Assembly (NCBI GenBank): GCA_000621985.1
Contig: JHWW01000014.1
Span: forward strand, 21,644 to 85,643
Length of the DNA: 64,000 nt
Direction of reading: 5' to 3'
Origin: Lachnospiraceae bacterium V9D3004
GTDB taxonomy: Bacteria; Bacillota; Clostridia; Lachnospirales; Lachnospiraceae
Made by a program: the position numbers and the translations under genes. Position 1 is the first letter of the stretch; each line of letters opens with the position of its first letter. Below the pieces are notes generated by a model. That model saw only the letters and a list, made by a program, of their open reading frames with translations. It searched no databases and was not told where the DNA came from. Shown piece by piece: positions 43,040-52,067 of this stretch.

Positions 43040-44470
43040 TTACTCCCTCGTAAAGAACACTCTCAGGCAATTATAGAAATGTACATGCCATGACCACATG
43101 CTGTGCTCGCCAAGCTTACCGCCATACGAACGGTCTTCTTTGTACGGCAGATCAATGAAAGCATAATTTGCGCCTTCTACGAGATAATCTGTCATCTCTG
43201 TTGCCTTCCTCATACATTCAACATGCTCATCATGAGCCATATCCTTCTCTCCGTTACCGCAGTACAGGAATCCGAGAGGCATGCCGTTCTTGGCGCCTTC
43301 TTCAATTACTTTTACGATCTTTTCTGCCTCTGCGCTTGTATCACCACCGCCGCCGGCGCATCCCGAATACGGTCCGAACCATCCGAACACATCATAGTTC
43401 GCATAGAGGGCGGCACGGTAAGTTGTCATTGAACCCATTGATAATCCGGCAAATGAACGATGCATTCTTGTTTTGATAAGATTCTCATCGGAAACATCAC
43501 CATTCGCATATGTTGAATAATGAGATTCAATATATGGGATCAGGTCTTTCCTGAGTTCGTATGCGAACTGTGAAGTAAGCGCGGTCATGTCTATCTGCGG
43601 AGCATCATCCGGTCTGTAGAATGTAGGTGTTACTACGATGAGCGGTTCGATAACGCCGTTTCTTATCATATTATCAAGCATTTTCTTATTACCGGTGTAA
43701 TCATTATCCACAAGCCATGTGTCCTTGTTCTCTCCACCGCCATGCATCAGATAGAATACGTTATACTGCTTTGATTCATCATATCCGGCAGGAAGATATA
43801 CATTAGCCTGCTTTGTCATAGGAACTGAGCCACCCTCATCGTATGTCTCTGTCTCATAAGATATCGTCTCAATCTTACCCTGATCTGCTAACGGTGCATC
43901 ATTTGCCGTCTCTCTGTACTCTGCCGGAGCATCGGTAGTAAGTTCAACTTTTATCGGTTCCGGTGGTATGAATACGAATTCAGTCGGTGCCGGAGTTGAA
44001 GTAGGCGCTGCTGTAGCTGTAGGCGCTCCTGCAGGCTGATTAGTCGGATTTGCAACAGGTGCAGCACTTGCCACAGCTGATACGTTGCCCGGTACCTGTG
44101 TCGAAGTATCGGCTTTTTCTGTGTTGGCATTTACAACAACCGTCAGCTTTAACGGTAATTTCTTCTTATTCTTCTTTGCTGTAAATGTTACGGTTGTACT
44201 TCCTGCGTTCACACCTTTTATCACATAAGCAGTACTGCCTTTTTTCTTTACGGATGTGATCTTCTTATTCTTGATCTTTACAGTGATCTTAAAACCTTTG
44301 GCATTCTTAACCGTTACTGTTTTTGATTCACCTTTCTTAACCTGTACTCTCTTGACAGATAATTTTGGTTTGGCCGTCTTTGCAAGGATTTCTCCTGCCG
44401 GAACGGCTGTCTGTGCTGCGAGTGAAGCTGCGATCAACAGCCCCATACATTTCATAGTCTGCTTTTTCAT
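43040..44470 (-). CDS. Secreted esterase with N-terminal Big2 module, copy 2
   Basis: This 476-residue protein starts at ATG 44470 behind GGGGAGG. It has the same domain order as copy 1: signal peptide, Big2 module (VQVKKGESKTVTVKNAKGF), Ala/Pro/Thr linker and hydrolase domain. The active-site blocks YNVFYLMHGGGENKDTW and AGLSMGSMTTYRAALYANYD are identical or nearly so, and the C-terminal histidine block GEHSMWSWHVHFYN is kept. It is the last gene of an operon behind the acyltransferase and beta-helix genes, 44 bases after the latter. Divergence from copy 1 is concentrated in the Big2 and linker parts. Confidence 0.88.
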   Translation of the reverse strand: MKKQTMKCMGLLIAASLAAQTAVPAGEILAKTAKPKLSVKRVQVKKGESKTVTVKNAKGFKITVKIKNKKITSVKKKGSTAYVIKGVNAGSTTVTFTAKKNKKKLPLKLTVVVNANTEKADTSTQVPGNVSAVASAAPVANPTNQPAGAPTATAAPTSTPAPTEFVFIPPEPIKVELTTDAPAEYRETANDAPLADQGKIETISYETETYDEGGSVPMTKQANVYLPAGYDESKQYNVFYLMHGGGENKDTWLVDNDYTGNKKMLDNMIRNGVIEPLIVVTPTFYRPDDAPQIDMTALTSQFAYELRKDLIPYIESHYSTYANGDVSDENLIKTRMHRSFAGLSMGSMTTYRAALYANYDVFGWFGPYSGCAGGGGDTSAEAEKIVKVIEEGAKNGMPLGFLYCGNGEKDMAHDEHVECMRKATEMTDYLVEGANYAFIDLPYKEDRSYGGKLGEHSMWSWHVHFYNCLRVFFTRE

Positions 44471-44514
44471 TTTTTGATAATTCCTCCCCATGTTTTTTTT
44501 ATTTTATCAAGTAT

Positions 44515-46842
44515 TCAGAAAGTTACATTCACTACTACTTTATTCCCGTAAGCATCTTCCTGATATACTGCTGCCTGTGTTCCCGCCGGCTGAGCCGTAA
44601 TACTTATGGTAAATGTCTTGTTAGTCGTTACTCCGGGATATTTCTGACCGTTTATCATGGCGTAAACTACTGCATTCTGCTGGCAGTTACCGGTTATAAC
44701 GTCCGCGCCGGATGAGACAGGATTCAAAGTAACGGTTCTGAAATTAGTGGCAGGACATCCGGTTGCCTCATTCGTGAATTCCCATTCACAATTCTTTGAA
44801 AGCATACTGTTGCCGCTTACTTCGGTAACCGTTGAATTATTTATCGCAATCGCCTTTTCGTTGTTATCAAATAACTCATTACACGTTATCTTTGTTGCGG
44901 TACCTTCCTGTATAGACAACCCTCTGTCTTTATTGCCGGTTATCTTATTATCCGATACAACAGATGCTTTACCTTTATTGGCGATTATGATTCCCTTACC
45001 GCCGTTGTCGGAGATTATATTCCCTGTGACGGTAGATGAATCGTTATCTGTTATGCTGATCCCATGCTGTGTGCTGCCTGTGATCTTATTGTTACTCATA
45101 TTGGCTTTTGCATTGTTGGTTATTGTAATTCCGTTGTTGCCGCTGTAGCTTATGACATTCCCAACAATATCGGTAGGTCCGTTATCGGTTATACTGATTC
45201 CGTTCTGTCCGCTCGATGTGATGGTATTACCGCTTATTGTTGCCGACGCCTTATTTGTAATTGTAATACCGTTGATCAAGCTTGACGTGATCGTATTACC
45301 GCTAACAGTAGCTGTACTTCCGTCAACAATTGCGATTCCATGCTGCCCCGGTGTCGTAAGTATATTATCGCTCACCACAGCTGTTGAGTTATATACTCCA
45401 ATACCGTGTTTCTGAGCATTTATAACTGTATTGCCGCTTATTGTATTGTTGCTGCAGTTCTCTCTGAAAGCAATACCGTTCTCGTACATATTCCCCGATG
45501 AATTATCTGCTGTATTACCACTTATCGTACAATTGCTGCAAGTAAGGAATTTGTACGCATCAAGAACAAATTTGGCGTTGGAAGTATTGTTGATCCTGTA
45601 AGTTTTATTGTTCTCAATAGTACTGTTGTTGATATACTTTAAGTACATTCCCGAACTTGCGCTCTTAATTGTATTGCCGGATATCGTACAACCAGATATT
45701 GACAATTCTTTTGAACCGTATATGAATATACCGAACTGTTCTGCATTGGCTGATACGGATTTGTTGGTTGTTTTGATCGTATTGTCGGTTATCTTCAGAT
45801 TGTAATTCCTGCCGGGGAGTGACATAGCCTTAACTCCCTTATTGCGGTTATATATTGTCTGTTCAGCCTTCGGAGCGGTTGTCTTGAACACGACAGCCTG
45901 TCCGACATTACTGAATGTATTGCTGCTAACGGTAAGATTTCTGTAATTATATGCATACATTGCATTTTCAGTCATGTCGTGAAAATTATTGTTCCGGACA
46001 AGTATATTGTCGGGATATATCTGTTTTACATATGTATGTGAACCGATTGCCCTCGGATAATCGTATATCTCATTATTCTCAATAGTGATATTGGAACAAG
46101 CGGTATCATCAAATGGTCCTCCGTCCGGAAGAACCTTATAGCTGTGACAAACATCCAACTGTATTGCCTCTTTCTCTTCTTTTTTTACGCTCTTTTTGAA
46201 ACCGTGCATCTTACAGTTGTTTATGTCAACATCCGTTACACCGCCAAGCTCAAGAAGATGTGTTCCGTAATTATTCTTGAGTTCAAGATTCTTGAATTCG
46301 AGATTCTTTCCATGAACGAAAAAGAACAGACTTCCACCGGTTTCTTTACTGAACTTGATGAACTTAGCGTCCCAGCTTCCTCCATCGACCGTAATATTCT
46401 TTACGTTATTATAACCTTTCTTACCCTTCTTTCCGTTTTTAGCGGAACGAAGCATATAAAGAATCCTCTTGCCGTCTTTTTTCTTCTTGATTATCTTCGT
46501 GCCTTTCTCACATTGAAGATACGTATTGGAATTGATCTCAAGAGTCTTGCTAATATAATACGTACCGGCAGGAATAAAGACTTTCGCGCGCTTAGATGCG
46601 GTTCCTTTCTTTGCTGCCTTATCAAGCGCCTTCTGGATCGCTTCTGTGGCATCCTTGCCTGCCTTTGCGCCAAAAGGTTTCTTTTTAACGTTGTAAACTA
46701 CTTTAAATGACTCGGATTCTTCCCCTTCATCAGCGGAAACATTTACTCCCATCATACATGAAATGATGAGGCTTAAAAACAACGCCACGCAAAGTCCCGC
46801 TACCTTTTTTTTACTCCCCTTAACTTCCCTATTACTTACCAT
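44515..46842 (-). CDS. Secreted right-handed parallel beta-helix protein (pectate-lyase-like fold)
   Basis: This 775-residue protein has a signal peptide (1-37, ending NVSA). An N-terminal cap with KPFGAKAGKDATEAIQKALD and FIPAGTYYISKTLEINSNT is typical of Pectate_lyase_3 proteins. About twenty PbH1-type coils follow (about 130-680), with a regular tract near 480-660 repeating units such as NGITITNKASATISGNTI. A small beta domain (about 690-775) closes it. It may be a polysaccharide lyase, hydrolase or epimerase, or a surface binder; no catalytic residues could be assigned. Its ATG overlaps the acyltransferase stop by 11 bases in another frame, with AGGAGG inside that gene. Confidence 0.85.
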   Translation of the reverse strand: MVSNREVKGSKKKVAGLCVALFLSLIISCMMGVNVSADEGEESESFKVVYNVKKKPFGAKAGKDATEAIQKALDKAAKKGTASKRAKVFIPAGTYYISKTLEINSNTYLQCEKGTKIIKKKKDGKRILYMLRSAKNGKKGKKGYNNVKNITVDGGSWDAKFIKFSKETGGSLFFFVHGKNLEFKNLELKNNYGTHLLELGGVTDVDINNCKMHGFKKSVKKEEKEAIQLDVCHSYKVLPDGGPFDDTACSNITIENNEIYDYPRAIGSHTYVKQIYPDNILVRNNNFHDMTENAMYAYNYRNLTVSSNTFSNVGQAVVFKTTAPKAEQTIYNRNKGVKAMSLPGRNYNLKITDNTIKTTNKSVSANAEQFGIFIYGSKELSISGCTISGNTIKSASSGMYLKYINNSTIENNKTYRINNTSNAKFVLDAYKFLTCSNCTISGNTADNSSGNMYENGIAFRENCSNNTISGNTVINAQKHGIGVYNSTAVVSDNILTTPGQHGIAIVDGSTATVSGNTITSSLINGITITNKASATISGNTITSSGQNGISITDNGPTDIVGNVISYSGNNGITITNNAKANMSNNKITGSTQHGISITDNDSSTVTGNIISDNGGKGIIIANKGKASVVSDNKITGNKDRGLSIQEGTATKITCNELFDNNEKAIAINNSTVTEVSGNSMLSKNCEWEFTNEATGCPATNFRTVTLNPVSSGADVITGNCQQNAVVYAMINGQKYPGVTTNKTFTISITAQPAGTQAAVYQEDAYGNKVVVNVTF

Positions 46843-47965
46843 CTACAGCTTCCTCCTTAATAAATAATGGTTTGATCAGCTTCCATAACAAGTGATATAT
46901 CTTGTCGGTTGCCCACGATATGAGTAATGTGATCCCTAATACAAGGATGAAACAAAGCACCGAATTTCTCATTGCATATGTAAAGTCCTGGAAGTAGTAA
47001 TAACAGAAAAATGAATGCATAAGCCAGATTCCTGTCGCATATTTTCCGATAAATGCAAGGACTTTCTTAACATATGTCAGTCCGTCAAGCACCATTGCAA
47101 CACCGATCGTGAAAAGCGCTGCATATATGAAATCCAGTCTGTCCCAGCCCCATGATACTTTCATTTGCCATCTTTCTCTGAGGGTGTATACCAAAACTAT
47201 GATTATTATACCTGTGATCCTCGATACATATCTGTATGAAAAATAGTCATGAAACCTCTCGATCAGGTTATACTTTGCCATCATACATCCGATCATAAAC
47301 ATCGGCAGCATCGCAAACATAGTGACTGCTTTCTGGTAAAAATATGATCCGTTAAGCGAAACCATATATTCATTTGTCCCAACAAACTGCTGTACTACAG
47401 TAACTGTAAGGATGTTGATAACGATCATCCATACCATGTCAGACCACGGATTTGAATACTTTCTGTTAAACCATCTGACGATGAACGGGAACATGCACAT
47501 TATTATCACATACAACGTGACAAACCATGTCTCATCATTGAATGTCGTTTCAAGCGCAAGAAGGTTCTTGATCCATTCAAAAAACCTCGGCTGTATTTTC
47601 TCCGAATCAAGCATAATACCAATCGGGAAAAATATGATCATGATCTGCCAATATTTTATATATATACTCTTAATCCTTTTGAATATCATCGCAGACATGG
47701 CTTCATTCTCAACCGGCTGGCGATGATTCATATAACTTTTGTATACTCCGTATCCGCTAAGCACCATAAAAAGCGCCACGCAAAGCTTACCAAAATTTCC
47801 AAGCACAAGCTCCACCGGCAGATTATCCCTTACCGAAAACAGACTGTCGTAATGATTCCCGTCGATAAGTCTGTCCTGAAACGAGAACATATGATGCATG
47901 ACCATAAGAATAACCGCGATCGCTTTGACGCTCAACGTATCTTCCTTAGTAAAAGAGTACTTCAT
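46832..47965 (-). CDS. Acyltransferase 3 family membrane protein
   Basis: This 377-residue protein starts at ATG 47965 with a GGAGGA site. It has about ten membrane helices. The family signature is at the N-terminus: VKAIAVILMVMHHMF, holding the conserved histidine pair near residue 20, and MVLSGYGVYKSYM follows. These enzymes transfer acetyl or other acyl groups to exported sugars. It opens the operon with the beta-helix protein and esterase 2. A role in acylating a surface polysaccharide is plausible but not shown. Confidence 0.88.
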   Translation of the reverse strand: MKYSFTKEDTLSVKAIAVILMVMHHMFSFQDRLIDGNHYDSLFSVRDNLPVELVLGNFGKLCVALFMVLSGYGVYKSYMNHRQPVENEAMSAMIFKRIKSIYIKYWQIMIIFFPIGIMLDSEKIQPRFFEWIKNLLALETTFNDETWFVTLYVIIMCMFPFIVRWFNRKYSNPWSDMVWMIVINILTVTVVQQFVGTNEYMVSLNGSYFYQKAVTMFAMLPMFMIGCMMAKYNLIERFHDYFSYRYVSRITGIIIIVLVYTLRERWQMKVSWGWDRLDFIYAALFTIGVAMVLDGLTYVKKVLAFIGKYATGIWLMHSFFCYYYFQDFTYAMRNSVLCFILVLGITLLISWATDKIYHLLWKLIKPLFIKEEAVDGK

Positions 47966-48001
47966 ATCACAATCCTCCAAATCGAAAACTCACACCATAT
48001 T

Positions 48002-48030
48002 ATTATATAAGATAAATGTATTTTATACAA
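48002..48030 (-). promoter_or_regulatory. Probable promoter of the acyltransferase operon
   Basis: On the minus strand, TTGTAT (48025-48030) and TATAAT (48002-48007) are exactly 17 bases apart, about 37 bases before the ATG. Confidence 0.6.
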
Positions 48031-48042
48031 GCTGTTTATATG

Positions 48043-48069
48043 AATTAAAACGAGCGGGAGCGATCCCGC
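48043..48069 (-). terminator. Intrinsic terminator of the GTPase-NYN gene
   Basis: GCGGGA (48054-48059) and TCCCGC (48064-48069) form a 6-bp GC stem with a 4-base loop. On the minus strand UCGUUUUAA follows, about 31 bases after the stop codon. Confidence 0.65.
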
Positions 48070-48099
48070 ATATGCAGCTATGGCCTGCCGTGGGACGAT

Positions 48100-50784
48100 T
48101 CACATTATCAGCTCCGCAATCTCCTTATTGGCCGCATTGATCTCATCAAGGAGATTTTTCGCAGACATTCGTACCGCTCCCTGCCCGAATATAATAACCT
48201 GCTCAAGACCGTCTGATGTGGCAACAGTTACATTGTTGTCACCCGCGATCTTATGAACCGTTTTTTCAATATACTGATCTGCTGTCTCGGCTTCCTTCGT
48301 ATATACAACATGGATATTATTGTATTTTGTGACTGAACCCTGACCACCCTTTACTCTGTAGGCATCGAATACGAGGATTAAGGTCATCTGCTTATAACCT
48401 TGATAGTTACACAAAATATCCATCAGTTTTGTTCTTGCGCTTCCAATATCAATATCCGCAAGTGCTTTTAATTCCGGCCATGCAAATATAATATTGTAAC
48501 CGTCTACAAGAAGATAATTCTCTTTTGCGACATGTGTCTTATTTTTCTTCAGGGTATACTTCGGATCGCCGCCTGCCGGCCCTTTTTTCTCAGAGGCTTC
48601 GTCATAATCCATTATATTGCTTTCACTTCCGATATTTCTGTGAGATATTGGTCCGTAAGTCTTAACGAATATATCCTCGAGATCCTTATCGGCAAATCCG
48701 CTTAGGGACATTGCCTGCGGAGCTTTCGGATCGGTATAACCCGAATTCACACCGCGTCTTATCGCATTGATCGGTTTTAATTCATCTTTCTTAATACCGT
48801 CTTCTGAAGCATATCCTTCCGGATCTGAAGCCATGCGCATTAATCCTGTCTCCGGTTCAAGATGCATATAATCCTCAACCTGTTCCCAACTGACATAATA
48901 GCCCGCACCATGGGCACAGAATATCGAACCGGGTGGATTTGACAGATCTCCGACAGGATCATAGGCATATCTGTTCATTACCGACTCCTGGTCATGACAT
49001 ATATCATAACCTGACAACGTACAATTAAGCCTTCCTTTCCCCTTTGAATATGAGGCCACTTCTTTGGCATACCCTCTCATTGTGCTTACGGGAACACGGC
49101 CGGTTATTACACTCATATCGCCTGTCATCTGTGATATCTCACAGGTTCCGCTCATATTCTGAACATCCGTCATTGCTCTTCCCGTACAATCGGAAGGGAC
49201 AGTTAATTCATAATCATAATAAGGCTCAAGAATAATCGACGGTGCTTTCATAAGACCATGCCTTACCGCTCTGTAAGAAGCCTGTCTGAAATCTCCGCCT
49301 TCGGTATGTTTTAAGTGAGCCTTTCCCGCAAGAAGCGTTATCTTAATGTCAGTGATCTCTGCTCCGATAAGAACTCCTCTGTGTGCCTTTTCTTCAAGAT
49401 TGGTCAAGATGAGTCTCTGCCAGTTAAGAGCAAGCTTATCCTGATCGCATACATTATCAAACTGCACTCCGCTTCCACGCTCTCCGGGTGAAAGCATGAT
49501 CTGTACTTCCGCATAATGTCTTAACGGTTCATAGTGACCAACGCCCATAACAGGTTCTGTAACCGTTTCTTTATATACGATGCTTCCCTCGCCGAAATCT
49601 GCATCAATATCGAATCTTTCCCTGATTATCCTTTTAAGAACTTCGATCTGGATATCGCCCATGACTTTTACATGGATCTCGCCTGATTCTTCGTCCCATA
49701 CAATATGAAGTTCGGGTTCCTCTTCCTCAAACTTCGAAAGTGTCCTGTATACTTCGTGAACATTTACTCCGGGCGGAAGTACCAGTCTGTATTCAAGCAC
49801 CGGTTCAAGCACAGGTGGCATGACATATTCTTCTTTTCCAAGCACGCTTCCTGCTCTCGTACCGTTAAGTCCCGTGACTACACATAATCTTCCGGAACCA
49901 ACGCTGTTCACAGCCTCAAAACTCTCTCCCGAATATATTCTGATCTGATTGACTTTTTCATCATTTATTATCTGTCTCGGTACAATGGTTCCGCCGGTTA
50001 TCTTCATATGGGTAAGTCTGTTACCCTGGGAATCCCTTGTTATCTTATACACTCTTGCAGCGAATTCATCACCGTACTGTTCCATTATCGAATAAGTTTC
50101 AATGACCTTCATTAATGTATCAACACCGGTAATATTGAGCGCGGAACCGAAAGTTACAGGGTATACTTTTCTGTCACGTATAAGCCCTGCAATAACCGCT
50201 TCTTCTATATTACCGGTCTCAAGAAATGAATCGAGAACCGCCTCATCCCTCATTGCGATCTCTTCATGGAATTCTTCGGACGATCCCTCATCAAAACATA
50301 TACATCCGTCATCCAGTTCATTTTTTAACTGAGATAGTATCGTAGCTCTGTCATTGCCTTCCATATCCATCTTATTGACAAATATATAGACCGGGATATT
50401 GTATATTCAAAGCAGTCTCCACAATGTATGGACATGGCTCTGCACGCCCTCGCTCCCGCTTATGACAAGGATCGCGTAATCAAGTATCTGCAAAGTCCTT
50501 TCCATCTCAGCTGCAAAATCCACATGTCCCGGAGTATCAACAAGGGTAACCTCAAGTTCCCCCATATCTATCTGCGCCTGCTTGGAGAATATTGTGATCC
50601 CCCTTTCTCTCTCAATAGAATTCATATCGAGATAAGCATCTTTATGATCTACCCTGCCCGGTTTTTTTATCTTACCGCTAAGATACAAAAGACTTTCGGC
50701 AAGAGTTGTCTTTCCTGCATCAACATGAGCAAGAAGCCCGAGACATATATGTTTTTTTTCGTTAATTACTATGTTGTCAGCCAT
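48100..50784 (-). pseudogene. Tet(M)/EF-G-like translational GTPase fused to Rae1/YacP-type NYN nuclease, interrupted by in-frame TGA
   Basis: The gene has 894 codons from ATG 50784; codon 126 (50407-50409) is TGA. The frame is the same on both sides, so a single base change explains the break. The GTPase domain has AHVDAGKTT (19-27), RGITI (71-75), DTPGH (83-87) and NKMD (137-140). EF-G/Tet(M) domains II-V follow to about residue 640, then a linker. Residues about 755-894 match Rae1/YacP: LLVDGYNIIFAWPELKAL, VFDAYRVKGG, VVYTKEAETADQYIEK and VATSDGLEQVIIFGQGAVR, with its acidic catalytic residues. Rae1 of Bacillus cleaves mRNA in the ribosomal A site. I infer ribosome-directed RNA cleavage coupled to GTPase action. 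Readthrough, restart or assembly error remain possible. Confidence 0.85.
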
Positions 50785-50845
50785 AATTTTATCCTTTTTG
50801 GCACCATGTCCATTGTCATTATGCACCCATGAACAGTTGCATTTT

Positions 50846-50937
50846 TATAATATTCCTGCATCCCGGTCAATCGTCATCATTACGTACCTGCAAACAGCTA
50901 CTCTTTCTATAATATTACTGCATCCCGGTCAATCGTC
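50846..50937. repeat. Tandem duplication at the 3' end of the Nudix gene
   Basis: A 30-bp unit at 50846-50875 recurs at 50908-50937 with one mismatch (period 62 bp). Flanking bases are also similar. The right copy contains the last codons and the stop of the Nudix gene; the left copy lies between it and the GTPase start. The unit contains TATAAT on the plus strand. Confidence 0.8.
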
Positions 50938-51390
50938 GCTTTGCGCCCACTTCACAAGCCTGTCTCCTTCATAATGAAGTTCAAGCCTGATATCCATATT
51001 TCCTTCTGTCATCATCTTAAGAAATATCCTGTCGCCTTCCCACATATTGAGTTCCATAACCCTGTCGATATCTATCCACAGAAGTTCACCCTCGTCACAT
51101 GCCGTATCTAACGTTCCTTCATATCCGTAACAGCTGTAAAGATGCATTATCTCATCTTCCCATATATCCGAATAAAAATGTATGATGCCTCTTTTAATAT
51201 AGTTAGTCATCGCTAACCCTGTTTCTTCCCTGACCTCACGCTCAATACATTCATCAGGAGTCTCTCCCGGTTCGAGCTTGCCGCCGACTCCCATCCACTT
51301 GCCCACACTTCCGTCCTTTTTTGCGGGACTTCTGTGAAGCATTAGATACTGTCCGTTATTCTCAATATAACAAAGTGTGGTTTCTCTCAT
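50929..51390 (-). CDS. Nudix hydrolase, MutT/8-oxo-dGTP diphosphatase type
   Basis: This 153-residue protein has a Nudix box at about 37-59: GGKLEPGETPDECIE followed by REVREETGL. The context (LCYIENNGQYLMLHRS before the box, KWMGVGGKLEPGE) resembles the MutT/NUDT1-like clostridial group, which hydrolyses oxidised nucleoside triphosphates. The C-terminal ending lies inside a tandem DNA repeat, so the last residues (WAQSDD) may be recent. The GTPase-NYN gene follows 144 bases downstream. Confidence 0.9.
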   Translation of the reverse strand: MRETTLCYIENNGQYLMLHRSPAKKDGSVGKWMGVGGKLEPGETPDECIEREVREETGLAMTNYIKRGIIHFYSDIWEDEIMHLYSCYGYEGTLDTACDEGELLWIDIDRVMELNMWEGDRIFLKMMTEGNMDIRLELHYEGDRLVKWAQSDD

Positions 51391-51426
51391 AGTAAATTCA
51401 CTTCCATTAGATTCTTAACTTTTCAA

Positions 51427-51480
51427 ACACCCCGGATCATCATCGCTTAGTGCAGTTGATGATTGGGAGATCCCGGGTGT
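51427..51480. repeat. Intergenic hairpin with CTAAGCGA loop
   Basis: ACACCC-C-GG-ATC (51427-51438) pairs with GATCCCGGGTGT (51469-51480) with one mismatch, and an inner ATCATC/GATGAT stem extends it. The minus-strand loop contains CTAAGCGA (51443-51450), matching seven bases of the loop core in the hairpins at 117-207 and 10448-10507. It lies between the dtd stop and the Nudix start. Apart from this, 51391-51596 contains nothing recognisable. Confidence 0.6.
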
Positions 51481-51596
51481 ACAAAGGTGAACATCGGGAC
51501 AGCAGGTGCGCTTCACGTCAATGAACGAAAGAGGCAGCTGATCAAAATACCAGCTGCTTCCGATAATCTGTTAATGATCCCCAATATCAGCCCTTA

Positions 51597-52043
51597 CTAT
51601 AGCATGTCCGAATCAAGCACAATGGTGAAGGGTCCGTCGTTAACAAGTGAGACTTTCATATCGGCACCGAACTCGCCCCGCTCAACTACCGGTACCTGAC
51701 CTTTGCACTGTCTTATGATATATTCATACATTTCTTGAGCCATATCGGGTTTTCCGGCCTTGATAAATGATGGTCTGTTTCCTTTCTTACAGTCTGCATA
51801 TAATGTAAACTGTGAAATGATAAGAAGCTCTCCGTTCACCGATTCAAGATTCAGGTTGGTCTTTCCCTCCTCGTCTTCAAATATACGAAGTCCTATCATT
51901 TTTTTGATCATCTTGTCGGCAATCTCTTCGGTATCACCATCTGCAACACCTACAAGAACAACATAACCTTTACCGATCTTTCCGACAACATTTCCGTCAA
52001 TCTTTACATCTGCCTGTGTAACTCTCTGAATTACGAATCTCAC
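51597..52043 (-). CDS. dtd: D-aminoacyl-tRNA deacylase
   Basis: This 148-residue enzyme clears D-amino acids, and glycine on tRNA-Ala, mischarged to tRNA. Both family motifs are present: [21 protein letters not shown] with the SQxTL signature, and [14 protein letters not shown] with the cross-subunit Gly-Pro motif. The start MRFVIQRV is encoded by a GTG, six bases after GGAGGAATT. It lies 24 bases downstream of the GGDEF/EAL gene and may be co-transcribed with it. Confidence 0.96.
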   Translation of the reverse strand: MRFVIQRVTQADVKIDGNVVGKIGKGYVVLVGVADGDTEEIADKMIKKMIGLRIFEDEEGKTNLNLESVNGELLIISQFTLYADCKKGNRPSFIKAGKPDMAQEMYEYIIRQCKGQVPVVERGEFGADMKVSLVNDGPFTIVLDSDML

Positions 52044-52067
52044 TTTTATAATTCCTCCGTCAGGGTT

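Noticed and set aside
44900..45420. Possible CRISPR or satellite array
   Set aside because: The regular short repeats are coding: they are 22-residue beta-helix coils with degenerate DNA and no constant spacers.
50407..50409. TGA read as selenocysteine
   Set aside because: The site is in a GTPase loop where Arg or Lys is expected, no cysteine homologue is known there, and no stem-loop like a SECIS directly after the codon was recognised.
48100..50784. A tetracycline-resistance gene of the Tet(M) class
   Set aside because: The domain set is Tet(M)-like, but the fused NYN nuclease, the absence of transfer genes and the in-frame TGA make a resistance role unsupported.
50846..50937. Promoter pair on the plus strand (TATAAT in both repeats)
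   Set aside because: No plus-strand gene follows, and no good -35 boxes were seen; the boxes are a by-product of the duplication.
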